Of a stretch of 64,000 bases of DNA, positions 25,308 to 34,478 are shown piece after piece. The notes under the pieces are model-generated. The model was not told the DNA's origin. It saw only the letters and a list, made by a program, of their open reading frames with translations, and did no database searches. The translations under genes were made by a program, and so were the position numbers. Origin of the DNA: HKCCE3408 sp039183205 (lineage in GTDB: Bacteria; Pseudomonadota; Alphaproteobacteria; Rhodobacterales; Rhodobacteraceae); assembly GCA_039183205.1 (NCBI GenBank), contig JBCDBR010000011.1, positions 37,063 through 101,062 of the forward strand. The letters run 5' to 3'. The number at the start of each line of letters is the position of its first letter. Position 1 is the first letter of the stretch.

Positions 25308-26536
25308 GGTGCGTTGGAATACTTGCGCAGCTCCGCCCGGGCGACCTGACGGCGATGCACCGCATCGGGACCATCGGCCAGCCTGAGCGTCCGAAGCCGC
25401 GTCCACATTGCACCCAACGGGAAATCCTGGCTGAGACCAGAAGCGCCGTGCATCTGCATCGCCTCATCCACCACCTTCAGTGCCATCAACGGCGCCACGA
25501 CCTTGATCTGACTGATCCAAGGTGCGGCTGCGCGGTTGCCGGCATGGTCCATCATCCAGGCCGCCTTCAAGCACAACAGACGCGCCATTTCGATCTCCAT
25601 CCGGGCATTGGCGATGATGTCGTGATTTGCACCCAAATCCGCCAGCCGCTTGCCGAAGGCCTCGCGCGTCAAGGCGCGTTTACACATCAGCTCCAGCGCG
25701 TATTCCGCCTGCCCTATGGCGCGCATGCAATGGTGGATACGGCCCGGTCCCAACCGTCCTTGCGCGACCTCAAAACCACGGCCCTCACCCAAGATAACGC
25801 CCGTTGCCGGCACCCGCACATCGGTAAATCGAATATGCATGTGTCCGTGCGGGGCGTCGTCGGTATGCATGACCTGCATGGGTCGCAAAACCTCGATCCC
25901 TGGCGCGTCAGAGGGCATCAGGAACATCGTATGGCGGCGATGCTTGTCTGCGTCGGCATCCGTGCAAGCCAAGGTGATATAGAGCTTACATCGCGGATCG
26001 CCGGCGCCTGAAATCCAATGTTTTTCGCCATTGAGAATGTAGTCGTTACCGTCCCGCCGCGCTTCGAGCGCGATATTCACGGCATCCGAGGACGCGACAT
26101 TCGGTTCGGTCATGACATAGGCGGACCGGATGCGGCCGTCCAGCAGTTCGGGCAGCCATGGCGCGGATTGCTCCGCGGTGCACATGCGCTCAAGCACTTC
26201 CATGTTTCCGGTATCGGGCGCGTTGCAATTGAAGACTTCCGCCGCCAGGCCCACCTTGCCCATTTCTTCGGCAAGATAGGCGTATTCAACGGTGTTGAGG
26301 CCATAGCCACGTTCGCTATCGGTCAGCCAAAAATTCCACAGCCCCCGTTCCTTGGCCTTGGTCTTGAGGCCTTCGAGGATCTCGTCCTGCCGTGCGGTGC
26401 GCTGAAATCGGTCGCCGGAGGGGTGCCGGCCCACCTCGGCCTCGTATTCTGCATCGAGCGGCGCGATCTCGTCCATGACCATGGCGCGCACCTTTTCGAT
26501 CAAGGGACGCACGCGGTCGGACATGCCTAGCTCCAT
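25304..26536 (-). CDS. Acyl-CoA dehydrogenase (ACAD11 type)
   Basis: A 410-residue dehydrogenase. It shows YAYLAEEMGKVG, YVMTEPNVASSDAVNI in the substrate/flavin region, NGEKHWISGAGDPRCKLYI, and the late block MHGASGLSQDFPLGAMWTRLRTLRLADGPDAVH, in which DGPDAVH is characteristic of ACAD10/11-like members. The ATG at 26536 is preceded by GAGGCGG; a longer frame to 26566 overlaps the neighbour. With the adjoining kinase it probably turns 4-hydroxyacyl-CoAs (from lactones or levulinate-like acids) into substrates for beta-oxidation; that is inference from the animal proteins. Confidence 0.9.
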   Translation of the reverse strand: MELGMSDRVRPLIEKVRAMVMDEIAPLDAEYEAEVGRHPSGDRFQRTARQDEILEGLKTKAKERGLWNFWLTDSERGYGLNTVEYAYLAEEMGKVGLAAEVFNCNAPDTGNMEVLERMCTAEQSAPWLPELLDGRIRSAYVMTEPNVASSDAVNIALEARRDGNDYILNGEKHWISGAGDPRCKLYITLACTDADADKHRRHTMFLMPSDAPGIEVLRPMQVMHTDDAPHGHMHIRFTDVRVPATGVILGEGRGFEVAQGRLGPGRIHHCMRAIGQAEYALELMCKRALTREAFGKRLADLGANHDIIANARMEIEMARLLCLKAAWMMDHAGNRAAAPWISQIKVVAPLMALKVVDEAMQMHGASGLSQDFPLGAMWTRLRTLRLADGPDAVHRRQVARAELRKYSNAP

Positions 26537-27543
26537 GCTGCCGCCTCTTGGGCTTGACTGGCCCATTGGGTCAAGGCTGCGTTGTATTCACCCGTGATCC
26601 GGTCAATCAGCGCGCGGGCCGGCACCACCCGATCGACGGCCCCGATACCCTGCCCTGAGCCCCATATTTCTTTCCACGCTTTGGGCGTGGCAGATCCGTC
26701 CTCAAAACTCATCGAAGAGGCATCGGCGGTTTCAAGATTGTCAGGATCAAGCCCCGCCCGGCTGATCGACGGTTTGAGGTAATTGCCGGACACCCCGGTA
26801 AAGAGAGACGATGTCACGATATCTTCCGCGCCGCCATCGACGATCATCTGCTTATACGCGTCATCCGCGCGCGCTTCCTCAGTGGCAATAAACGGCGATC
26901 CGATATAGCCCAGATCGGCGCCGGCAACGCGCGCCGCCAAGAGCGCATTGCCATTGGCGATCGAGCCCGACAGCAGCACCGGACCGTCAAACCAGCTCCG
27001 GATTTCCTGTAACAGCGCGAACGGGTGTTGCTGCCCTGCATGACCGCCGGCACCCGCACTGACCGCGATCAGGCCGTCTGCACCTTTTTCGATCGCCTTG
27101 CGCGCGAAGGTGTTGTTGATGATATCATGGAGCGCGATGCCGCCACAGGAATGCGCGGCCTCGTTGACTTCGACCCGCGCACCAAGCGAGGTGATCCAAA
27201 TCGGGACCTTCCAGCGCGCACAAATGTCCAAATCGCGCGCCAGCCGCTTGTTCGAGCGATGCACAATCTGATTGACCGCAAAGGGTGCAGCCGGTCGGTC
27301 CGGGTTGGCCTGGTTATGTGCGTCCAGCGCCTCGGTGATCTTTTTCAGCCACGCTTCGAGCTGCGGCGGTTCGCCATCTGCCTCGCGGGCGTTCAGCGCC
27401 GGAAACGAGCCCACAATCCCAGCTTTGCATTGCGCAATGACCAGGTCAGGGTTGGAGATAATAAAAAGCGGCGCAGCCACTGCCGGGATGCGTAGGCCGC
27501 TGAGTGCCTTGGGCAGCGCGATATTCGTTCGATTAAGAGCCAT
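26527..27543 (-). CDS. Nitronate monooxygenase / 2-nitropropane dioxygenase-like flavoprotein
   Basis: FMN-dependent TIM-barrel enzyme of 338 residues. Family features are the N-terminal RIPAVAAPLFIISNPDLV, the glycine-rich AVSAGAGGHAGQQHPFALL containing the conserved His, LLSGSIANGNALLAA and GADLGYIGSPFIAT. A GGAGGAA ribosome site precedes the ATG. It is the first gene of the three-gene minus-strand unit with ACAD and the kinase, overlapping the ACAD start by 10 bases. In acyl-CoA operons such proteins may act on side products; the true substrate is unknown. Confidence 0.88.
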   Translation of the reverse strand: MALNRTNIALPKALSGLRIPAVAAPLFIISNPDLVIAQCKAGIVGSFPALNAREADGEPPQLEAWLKKITEALDAHNQANPDRPAAPFAVNQIVHRSNKRLARDLDICARWKVPIWITSLGARVEVNEAAHSCGGIALHDIINNTFARKAIEKGADGLIAVSAGAGGHAGQQHPFALLQEIRSWFDGPVLLSGSIANGNALLAARVAGADLGYIGSPFIATEEARADDAYKQMIVDGGAEDIVTSSLFTGVSGNYLKPSISRAGLDPDNLETADASSMSFEDGSATPKAWKEIWGSGQGIGAVDRVVPARALIDRITGEYNAALTQWASQAQEAAAWS

Positions 27544-27649
27544 TGGTTCCTCCGCCCTGGGAGCCTAGGGCGCACGTGCCACAACAACAAGACATCAGAG
27601 CGCCGAATTCCGGTTGCATTTGCACAAGCGCCCGCCATGATCGCGCGCC

Positions 27650-29281
27650 ATGAACATCCATCGGATCAAAACGGCCCCAATTGACGGTCAAAAACCCGGC
27701 ACATCGGGCCTTCGCAAACAGACACACGTCTTCCAAAGCCGCCATTTCCTGGAAAACTACGTCCAAGCCATCTGGACTGGCATCGGCGGCGCGCAAGGCG
27801 CAACGCTGGTTCTGGGCGGAGATGGTCGATATTTCAACGACCGTGCGGCGCAAGTCATCTTGCGCATGGCCGCAGCAGAGGGGGTGGCCAAAATCATCGT
27901 GGGCCAAAATGCCCTTTTGTCGACACCTGCGGCCTCTCATCTGATCCGTTTGCGCGGTGCCGATGGCGGTCTGATCTTGTCGGCAAGTCACAATCCAGGT
28001 GGACCGGATGGCGATTTTGGATTGAAGTACAATGGGTCCAATGGCGGCCCTGCGCCCGAAGCCGTGACCGAGAAAATCTACGCCGCAACGCAAAGCATCA
28101 CGGAATACAGTATCTTGGACGCGCAGGATGTTGATCTCAGCCGCATCGACATTCAACACCTCGGCGCAATGGAAATCGAAGTCGTCGATCCGGTGGCCGA
28201 CTATGCTGATTTGATGGCGCAGCTGTTTGATTTCGACGCAATTGGCGCGATGTTTGGCTCTGGTTTTCGGATGTGTTTCGATGCGATGCATGCGGTCACT
28301 GGCCCTTACGCGCTTGAGATCTTTGAACGCCGGCTGGGCGCGGCACATGGCAGTGTCATCAACGGTGTGCCACGCGCTGATTTTGCCGGCGGCCATCCTG
28401 ACCCCAACCCGATTTGGGCGACGGAATTAATGGGCATCATGTTTGCCGATGATGCGCCGGATTTCGGCGCGGCATCCGATGGCGATGGTGACCGCAACAT
28501 GATCTTAGGCAAGAATATTTACGTCACGCCGTCCGACAGTCTGGCCGCCTTGGCGGCAAATGCGACCGCAGCGCCGGCCTATGCGGGCGGGCTGAAGGGG
28601 CTTGCGCGGTCCATGCCGACCTCTGGCGCTGTCGACCGCGTCGCAAGCGCGATGGGCGTCAAATGTTATGAAACACCAACCGGCTGGAAGTTTTTCGGCA
28701 ACCTTCTTGATGATGGCCGGATCACGCTGTGCGGCGAAGAGAGCGCGGGCACCTCGTCGGACCATGTGCGCGAAAAGGACGGTCTTTGGGCCGTCTTGTT
28801 GTGGCTGAACATCCTGGCGGTTCGCAAAGAGCCTGTCGCAGACCTGATGATCGCACATTGGGAGACGTTTGGGCGCAACTACTACACCCGCCACGATTAC
28901 GAAGCGGTCGATAGCGCCATTGCCGAGGCCATGGTCGCTGATTTGCGGGCGTCGCTGGCCGAACTGCCCGGCCAGCGCGCCGGACCGCTGACCGTTGAGG
29001 CGGCGGATGAGTTTTCCTATCACGATCCGATCGATGGATCGGTGTCCACAGGTCAGGGATTGCGGTTCGTAGTGTCGGGCGGCGGGCGAATTGTCGTGCG
29101 GTTGTCCGGGACCGGGACCGTTGGCGCCACGATCCGGGTTTACCTCGAACGCCTGGAGACCGATCCGACGAAACTACAGGAAGACCCGCAGGTCGCATTG
29201 GCCCCGATCATCGCGGCGGCCGAAGCCATCACGGGCCTTAAGGCGTGGACCGGGCGGGCGGCACCGGATGTGGTGACGTAA
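27650..29281 (+). CDS. pgm: Phosphoglucomutase (alpha-D-glucose phosphate-specific)
   Basis: Interconverts glucose 1-phosphate and glucose 6-phosphate. The 543-residue protein has the phosphoserine loop LSASHNPGGPDGDFG, the metal loop ASDGDGDRNMI, the sugar-specificity loop CGEESAGTSSDH, and the C-terminal phosphate-binding RLSGTGTVGATIRVY. Size agrees with other bacterial Pgm. It is divergent from the nitronate monooxygenase gene with a 106-base shared control region and has no obvious metabolic partner next to it. Confidence 0.96.
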   Translation: MNIHRIKTAPIDGQKPGTSGLRKQTHVFQSRHFLENYVQAIWTGIGGAQGATLVLGGDGRYFNDRAAQVILRMAAAEGVAKIIVGQNALLSTPAASHLIRLRGADGGLILSASHNPGGPDGDFGLKYNGSNGGPAPEAVTEKIYAATQSITEYSILDAQDVDLSRIDIQHLGAMEIEVVDPVADYADLMAQLFDFDAIGAMFGSGFRMCFDAMHAVTGPYALEIFERRLGAAHGSVINGVPRADFAGGHPDPNPIWATELMGIMFADDAPDFGAASDGDGDRNMILGKNIYVTPSDSLAALAANATAAPAYAGGLKGLARSMPTSGAVDRVASAMGVKCYETPTGWKFFGNLLDDGRITLCGEESAGTSSDHVREKDGLWAVLLWLNILAVRKEPVADLMIAHWETFGRNYYTRHDYEAVDSAIAEAMVADLRASLAELPGQRAGPLTVEAADEFSYHDPIDGSVSTGQGLRFVVSGGGRIVVRLSGTGTVGATIRVYLERLETDPTKLQEDPQVALAPIIAAAEAITGLKAWTGRAAPDVVT

Positions 29282-29300
29282 GGGCCGCAATCAGACGTAT

Positions 29301-29324
29301 TGACAAAAAACGCACTATTTGTCA
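29301..29324. promoter_or_regulatory. Inverted repeat operator candidate upstream of the molybdenum hydroxylase genes
   Basis: TGACAAA (29301-29307) and TTTGTCA (29318-29324) form a perfect 7-bp inverted repeat with a 10-base spacer, 34 bases before the small-subunit ATG. A TTGACA-like hexamer overlaps the left arm. The form suits a dimeric repressor (TetR, MarR or GntR type); no regulator gene is adjacent. Confidence 0.5.
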
Positions 29325-29357
29325 TTTCATCATCTAGCGACCGACAGGAGGGCAGCT

Positions 29358-29822
29358 ATGGTGGAAATTGTTGTCAACGGCACACGCCATGACGTCGATG
29401 TTGAACCGGATATGCCGCTGCTGTGGGTTTTACGCGACGAGTTGCGTTTGACAGGCACCAAATACGGCTGTGGCGTTGCGCAATGCGGGGCGTGCACGGT
29501 GCATGTGGATGGCGTGGCGATGCGGTCCTGTCAGATGCTGGCCGGCGATCTCGAAGGCGCCGACATCACGACGATTGAAGGGCTGACCGCGGCGAACGTC
29601 CAGCACGCCGTGCAAACAGCCTGGATCGAACATCAAGTCGCGCAATGCGGCTACTGCCAGTCGGGCCAAATCATGCAGGCCGTCGATCTTTTGGCCGTGA
29701 CTTCTGATCCGACCGATGAAGATATCGACACCGTGATGTCGGGTAATCTGTGCCGCTGTGGAACCTATACGCGCATTCGTGCAGCGATCCACAGCGCGGC
29801 CGCCACAATCCGGGAGGGTTGA
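29358..29822 (+). CDS. 2Fe-2S small subunit of a molybdenum hydroxylase (isoquinoline 1-oxidoreductase type)
   Basis: A 154-residue iron-sulfur subunit carrying two [2Fe-2S] clusters. The plant-type ferredoxin domain has YGCGVAQCGACTVHVDG and a following MRSC; the second domain has QCGYCQSGQIMQA and GNLCRCGTYTRI. It passes electrons from the molybdenum site of the large subunit. The ATG at 29358 has a CAGGAGGG ribosome site. The large subunit follows after 3 bases. The pair lacks an FAD subunit, as in IorAB-type enzymes, which donate to a cytochrome. Confidence 0.92.
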   Translation: MVEIVVNGTRHDVDVEPDMPLLWVLRDELRLTGTKYGCGVAQCGACTVHVDGVAMRSCQMLAGDLEGADITTIEGLTAANVQHAVQTAWIEHQVAQCGYCQSGQIMQAVDLLAVTSDPTDEDIDTVMSGNLCRCGTYTRIRAAIHSAAATIREG

Positions 29823-29825
29823 ACG

Positions 29826-32060
29826 GTGTCCGCCCTTCGCAAGATCGCCCGTCGCACGTTTCTGATCGGCTCCGTCGCCGTGGCCGGTGGCGTGGCCTTC
29901 GGCAGCTATCAGATCCGTCGGCCCCACGACAACCCGCTTCTCGACGACCTGCCCGACGGCGCGGCCAGCTTTAACCCCTGGGTTCGCATCGATACAGAGG
30001 CCGTAACCCTGATCACGCCGCATGCCGATCTCGGCCAAGGTGTCGCGCATATGCAGGCGCTTTTAATCGCAGAGGAACTGGACCTGGCGGAAAACGGTTT
30101 TCGCACGGAGTTCGGGCTGCCGGCTGCGGCCTATTACAACAGGGCTTTTGGTTCTGAGGCAGGCGCGGATTTGGCCGCTGTGACGCCCCTGCCCGCGGCG
30201 TTTTTGGAAAATGCCATCAATACGGTCGCGAAGCTCACCGGCCTGCAAGGAACCGGCGGGTCGACATCTGTTCCCGACAGCTTTGACAAATTGCGCGAAG
30301 CCGGTGCCGTCGCGCGCGAGACGCTGAAGGCCGCAGCGTCGGCTGAAACGGGCATTCCCGTCCCAGACTTGCGCACCGAAGCTGGCGAGGTGGTACTGCC
30401 GGATGGGACAGCGATCCCCTATACCGCGCTTGCCGCGCGCGCGGCCACGATCGCACCAGTCACAGATGTTCGCCTGCGCGACCCCGGCGCTTGGACAATG
30501 CTCGGCCGACCGACGCATCGACTTGATATCGATGCAAAATCCCGTGGACAGCAATCCTACGGCATCGACTTGGATATGCCGGGCATGGTGTATGCTTCGG
30601 TCAAGCTCAGCCCCCGCCGATCCGCGGTTGTAGACTATGACGCAGGTGCGGCCGAAGGCCGGCGCGGTGTGCAGGCGATCTTTGAGATCGACGGCGGCGT
30701 GGCGGTGGTTGCGAACAATACCTGGCGGGCGATTGAAGCCGCACGCGCCATCACCCTTACCACCGAACCGGCGGCCTATCCCGCAGACCAAGACGGACAT
30801 TGGCAGGTTTTGTCCGAGAGCTTCACGGATGCGCATTTGGATGCCGTGTGGCGCGACGACGGCGATCTGGATGCCGCGACCGGCGACACTGTCGTGACCG
30901 CAGAATATCGCGCACCCTACGTCGCCCACCAGCCACTGGAGCCACTAAACGCAGTGGCTTTGGTGACCGACAGCACCATCACCATATGGGCCGCGCAACA
31001 AATGCCGACGCTGGTGAAACAGATCGCGGCTGCCGGGACGGATCACGACCCGGACCAGGTGATCTTTCACAACCAGTATTCCGGGGGCAGCTTTGGTCAT
31101 CGGCTTGAAATGGACGTTGTTCGCCAAGCCGTGGCAATTGCAGATCAGATGCGGGGAACACCCGTGAAGCTGACCTATTCGCGCGAAGAAGACTTTGCCC
31201 AGGATTATCCGCGTGGTATCGCGATGGCCCGTGGCCACGCGACACTCGAGGGCGACCGCATCACTGGCGTTGCTCTCGATATCGCTGCGCCGTCCGTGAT
31301 CGCAAGTCAGGCCGGGCGCAGCAATCTTCCGATCAGCGGGCCCGACAGCCAAATCACCGCAGGCGCCTTCAACGCGCCCTATAACTTCGATGCATTCCGC
31401 GTGCGCGGGTTTCGCGCGCCCTAGCTTGCGCCGATCTCATCCTGGCGGTCGGTCGGTGCCTCATCGAATGGGTTTTTCATTGAAAGCCTGATGGACGAAG
31501 TGCTTGCTGCCGCCGGCGCCGACCCAGTTGAGGCACGGCTCGCGCTGATCTCTGACCCGATCGCCCGCGGCGTGCTCGAGGCGGCCGCCGAAGCCGCTTC
31601 ATGGGGCACGAATTTAGGGGCGAACCGAGGTCGTGGTGTGGCCTTGGTCAAGAGCTTCGGCGTGCCCGTGGCCGAAATCATCGATGTGACCGTGACGGAT
31701 CGCGGCATCCGGCTCGATGATGTTTATGTCGCGGCCGATCCTGGCACCGTCATCGATCCCATCAACATCGAAAATAACATCCAAGGCGGTGTGATCTGGG
31801 GTCTTGGCCATGCAATCAACTCCGAGATTACATATGCCGATGGCATGGCGCAGCAGGCCAACTACTATGACGCCGAAGGGATGCGCATGCATCAAGTGCC
31901 GCGTATCCACGTGATCCTACGGCAAAACCAGACGCAGATCCGTGGGATCGGCGAACCGCCTGTTCCCCCGGCGGCGCCTGCCTTGGCCAATGCGATCTTT
32001 GATGCTACGGGCCAAAGGTTGCGGGAAATGCCGTTTTGGAATGCCATCGACTTTGTTTAA
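29826..32060 (+). pseudogene. Molybdenum hydroxylase large subunit (IorB type) interrupted by an in-frame TAG
   Basis: Molybdopterin-binding subunit expected to hydroxylate an N-heterocycle or aldehyde in the periplasm. The GTG start gives a twin-arginine signal (ARRTFLIGSVAVAGG). Codons run without shift from 29826 to 32060 (about 744), except for TAG at 31422-31424, exactly within the conserved block FRAP-stop-LAPISSWRSVGASSNGFF. Both flanks align to one protein: 532 residues before, then WRSVGASSNGFF, GIGEPPVPPAAPALANAIFDATG and the usual C-terminus after. So it is a recent nonsense mutation, a sequencing error, or suppressed. The truncated product would lose the active-site glutamate region (GIGEPPVPP). 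Confidence 0.85.
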
Positions 32061-32399
32061 ATGGCCGACCAGCATCTCGATCCGACGACGAAGAATGGCC
32101 TAAAGGCCAGCGCAGCTTTGATCGCAGCCTTGGGCCTGGCCTGCGGCGTCTTTGGCATAGCCTCCGAGGCGAGCATCGGCACGACCGCGTTCTTTTTGGC
32201 CGTGAATATCGCGCTCAGCCTTCTGTTGTGGATTGGGCGACGGGGCTTTGCCGGCGTGGCGTTAATTGTGACGCTGTCCAGCCTCATTTGGGGCCTGCAA
32301 GCCCTTATCGCACCTGCGATCTCCCTCGGCGCGGTATTTGTCACGGGACTGGCCGCACTGGCATCTGGCAGCCTGTTTATTTTCCTTTGGCGACTGTAG
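32061..32399 (+). CDS. Small hydrophobic membrane protein, unknown function
   Basis: A 112-residue protein with about four membrane helices (roughly residues 15-34, 39-58, 62-84 and 88-110) and a short polar N-terminus (MADQHLDPTTKNGLK). Its ATG directly follows the TAA of the hydroxylase large subunit, so it is probably translated from the same message. I do not recognise a family. It could be a membrane anchor or simply a neighbour. Confidence 0.6.
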   Translation: MADQHLDPTTKNGLKASAALIAALGLACGVFGIASEASIGTTAFFLAVNIALSLLLWIGRRGFAGVALIVTLSSLIWGLQALIAPAISLGAVFVTGLAALASGSLFIFLWRL

Positions 32400-32451
32400 G
32401 CTTGGTCTGAACGGAACATGCCGCCCCTGATTTGCCGAACCGAGCTTGCCG

Positions 32452-34266
32452 ATGATTGTAACGCTGACGCGTGGATTTGATCCTGAAACCGATCTGACAT
32501 TGATCGATGCCGATACATCGACCGTCATGATTATCTATGTGGATTACGCAAACACATCGAGCCGGCGCATCCGCGACATGCTGGTGCGCACGGCGCGCCG
32601 GTTTGGAATACAAGGCGTGGGCCTTGCCGTGCGATTTCTACCAGGCCCCGACGCCGGCGGAGAACTTGCGGCCCGCGCAGTGATTGCAGCCGCGAAGCAA
32701 GACAGATTTGCAGAAATGCATAGCGCGCTTTTTTCGCGGCCCGCGGAATACACGCAGGCCATCGTCGAGATCATCGCCGAGGCCCTCGAACTCGATATGG
32801 CGCGCTTTCGCGCCGATATGGTTTCCACCGAGACGGATGAAAAACTGGCGAGCGATCGGGCTTCGCTTTCGGGCGCGCAAGCGGAGGCGCCGATTTTGTT
32901 CATCGGCGCGCGCCCTTACACCGGCGCTTGGGATGAAACCTCTCTGATCGAAGCGGTCCAACAACCGCTTGGGCAGCGCTTGCGCCTGGCGTCCGAGGAC
33001 TTTTTCCACTGGGCCGCCTCAGCGGGTCTTGTCTTGATCCTGGCAACCTTGGCGGCGCTTTTCGTGACCAATATAGGATTTCACAGCGCCTATGAGGCCT
33101 TGCGGCACACCTATATCGGTCTGAATTTTGGCAGTGCGGAGTTCAAGCTCACGCTGGAGCATTGGGTCAATGATGGCCTGATGGCGTTGTTTTTCCTGCT
33201 GGTTGGCATTGAGATCAAACGCGAGCTTATTGACGGAGAGCTGTCCGACCCAAGCCGTGCTGCCTTGCCGTTTATCGGTGCCATTGGCGGTATGGCGGTT
33301 CCGGCAATGATCTACGTCGCCCTGAACTGGGGAACCGATACCATTGGCGGTTGGGGCGTGCCGATGGCCACGGATATCGCCTTCACCCTCGGAATTCTGG
33401 CCTTGCTGGGTGATCGGGTTCCGACATCGCTCAAAGTCTTCGTCTCGGCGCTTGCGATTGTCGATGATCTTGGCGCCATCATCGTTATTGCGCTGTTTTA
33501 CGGCCATGGCTTCCACTTAGGTTCTTTCATCTTGGCCGGAGTTACGCTGGCGATCATGTTCGGGCTTAACGCCGCCCGGGTCTACGCGCGCACGCCCTAC
33601 ATCCTTCTGGGCGTGGCTTTGTGGTATTTCACCTATCAATCCGGGCTTCACGCGACGCTGGCGGGGGTTCTGACCGCAGCGGCAATTCCGTCCCGTAGCT
33701 CCGGCTCTGTAGAGGGCGCGGCTGCCCAGACCCGTATGATCTTTGAAACCGAAATGCGCGAAAATCCCGACACAATCGGCGACGCGGCCGTCAATCGGCT
33801 GCAAGCAGTTGTGGAGCGGCTGCGCGAACCCGGCTTTCATCTTCAGCATCGGCTGGAAAATTGGTCCAATTTTTTGATCCTGCCGCTTTTTGCCTTTTTT
33901 AATACTGGTATCCTACTGATCGGGTCGAGCTTTTCGCCAGTGGCCCCAGAAAGCTTGGGGGTGATGCTGGGGCTCTATATCGGCAAACCCGTTGGCATTG
34001 TCTTACTCTGTTATCTCGCCGTGCGGATGCGGATCGCCAAGCTCTCGGCAGAGATTTCGTGGATGCAGATGCTGGGGGCGGGCTTTTTGGCAGGGGTTGG
34101 CTTTACCATGTCGATTTTCATCAGCTCGTCCGCCTTTTCCGGCGCGGCGTTGGAATCGGTCAAGCTCGCTGTCCTTTTGGCCTCCTTCGCGGCGGCGGTG
34201 ACGGGATCGCTGCTGCTGACCATGGCGGGACGGTCGAACCCGGAAAACACAGCCGATCATGTGTGA
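32452..34266 (+). CDS. nhaA: Na+/H+ antiporter NhaA with an N-terminal DsbA-like domain
   Basis: The C-terminal 400 residues are a typical NhaA: TLEHWVNDGLMALFFLLVGIEIKREL, GGWGVPMATDIAFTLGILALLGDRVP, ALAIVDDLGAIIVIALFY and GFLAGVGFTMSIFISSSAF. The paired aspartates for ion transport are visible in SALAIVDDLGA. In front lies a 180-residue soluble domain of thioredoxin/DsbA-like pattern (VMIIYVDYANTSSRRIRDML, helical middle RFAEMHSALFS, then EAPILFIGARPYTG), but where the catalytic CxxC should be it reads ANTSS, so it cannot do thiol exchange. The ATG at 32452 was chosen; a TTG lies two codons earlier. A sensing or docking role of the extra domain is inference. Confidence 0.85.
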   Translation: MIVTLTRGFDPETDLTLIDADTSTVMIIYVDYANTSSRRIRDMLVRTARRFGIQGVGLAVRFLPGPDAGGELAARAVIAAAKQDRFAEMHSALFSRPAEYTQAIVEIIAEALELDMARFRADMVSTETDEKLASDRASLSGAQAEAPILFIGARPYTGAWDETSLIEAVQQPLGQRLRLASEDFFHWAASAGLVLILATLAALFVTNIGFHSAYEALRHTYIGLNFGSAEFKLTLEHWVNDGLMALFFLLVGIEIKRELIDGELSDPSRAALPFIGAIGGMAVPAMIYVALNWGTDTIGGWGVPMATDIAFTLGILALLGDRVPTSLKVFVSALAIVDDLGAIIVIALFYGHGFHLGSFILAGVTLAIMFGLNAARVYARTPYILLGVALWYFTYQSGLHATLAGVLTAAAIPSRSSGSVEGAAAQTRMIFETEMRENPDTIGDAAVNRLQAVVERLREPGFHLQHRLENWSNFLILPLFAFFNTGILLIGSSFSPVAPESLGVMLGLYIGKPVGIVLLCYLAVRMRIAKLSAEISWMQMLGAGFLAGVGFTMSIFISSSAFSGAALESVKLAVLLASFAAAVTGSLLLTMAGRSNPENTADHV

Positions 34267-34478
34267 TCATGCGCAAGTCTGCGCTGCGACGGCAAAACGA
34301 CCTTTGGCGCACGGGCGCCGTCGCAGGGCCGGGGGTGTCCCCTTGCAGAGCCGTCGGACATATCCAACGATCTGTCAGCGCCGCGTCTTTCAATTCACAA
34401 CCTGGACACTTTTCCCTGTCACATACGATCTCTCATTAGTACGTTCGACCCAGACGTAAGCAACGCAAAGGGACCAGA

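Noticed and set aside
31422..31424. TAG as a pyrrolysine codon in the hydroxylase
   Set aside because: The family does not use pyrrolysine and no pylT/pylS is seen; nonsense mutation or error is simpler.
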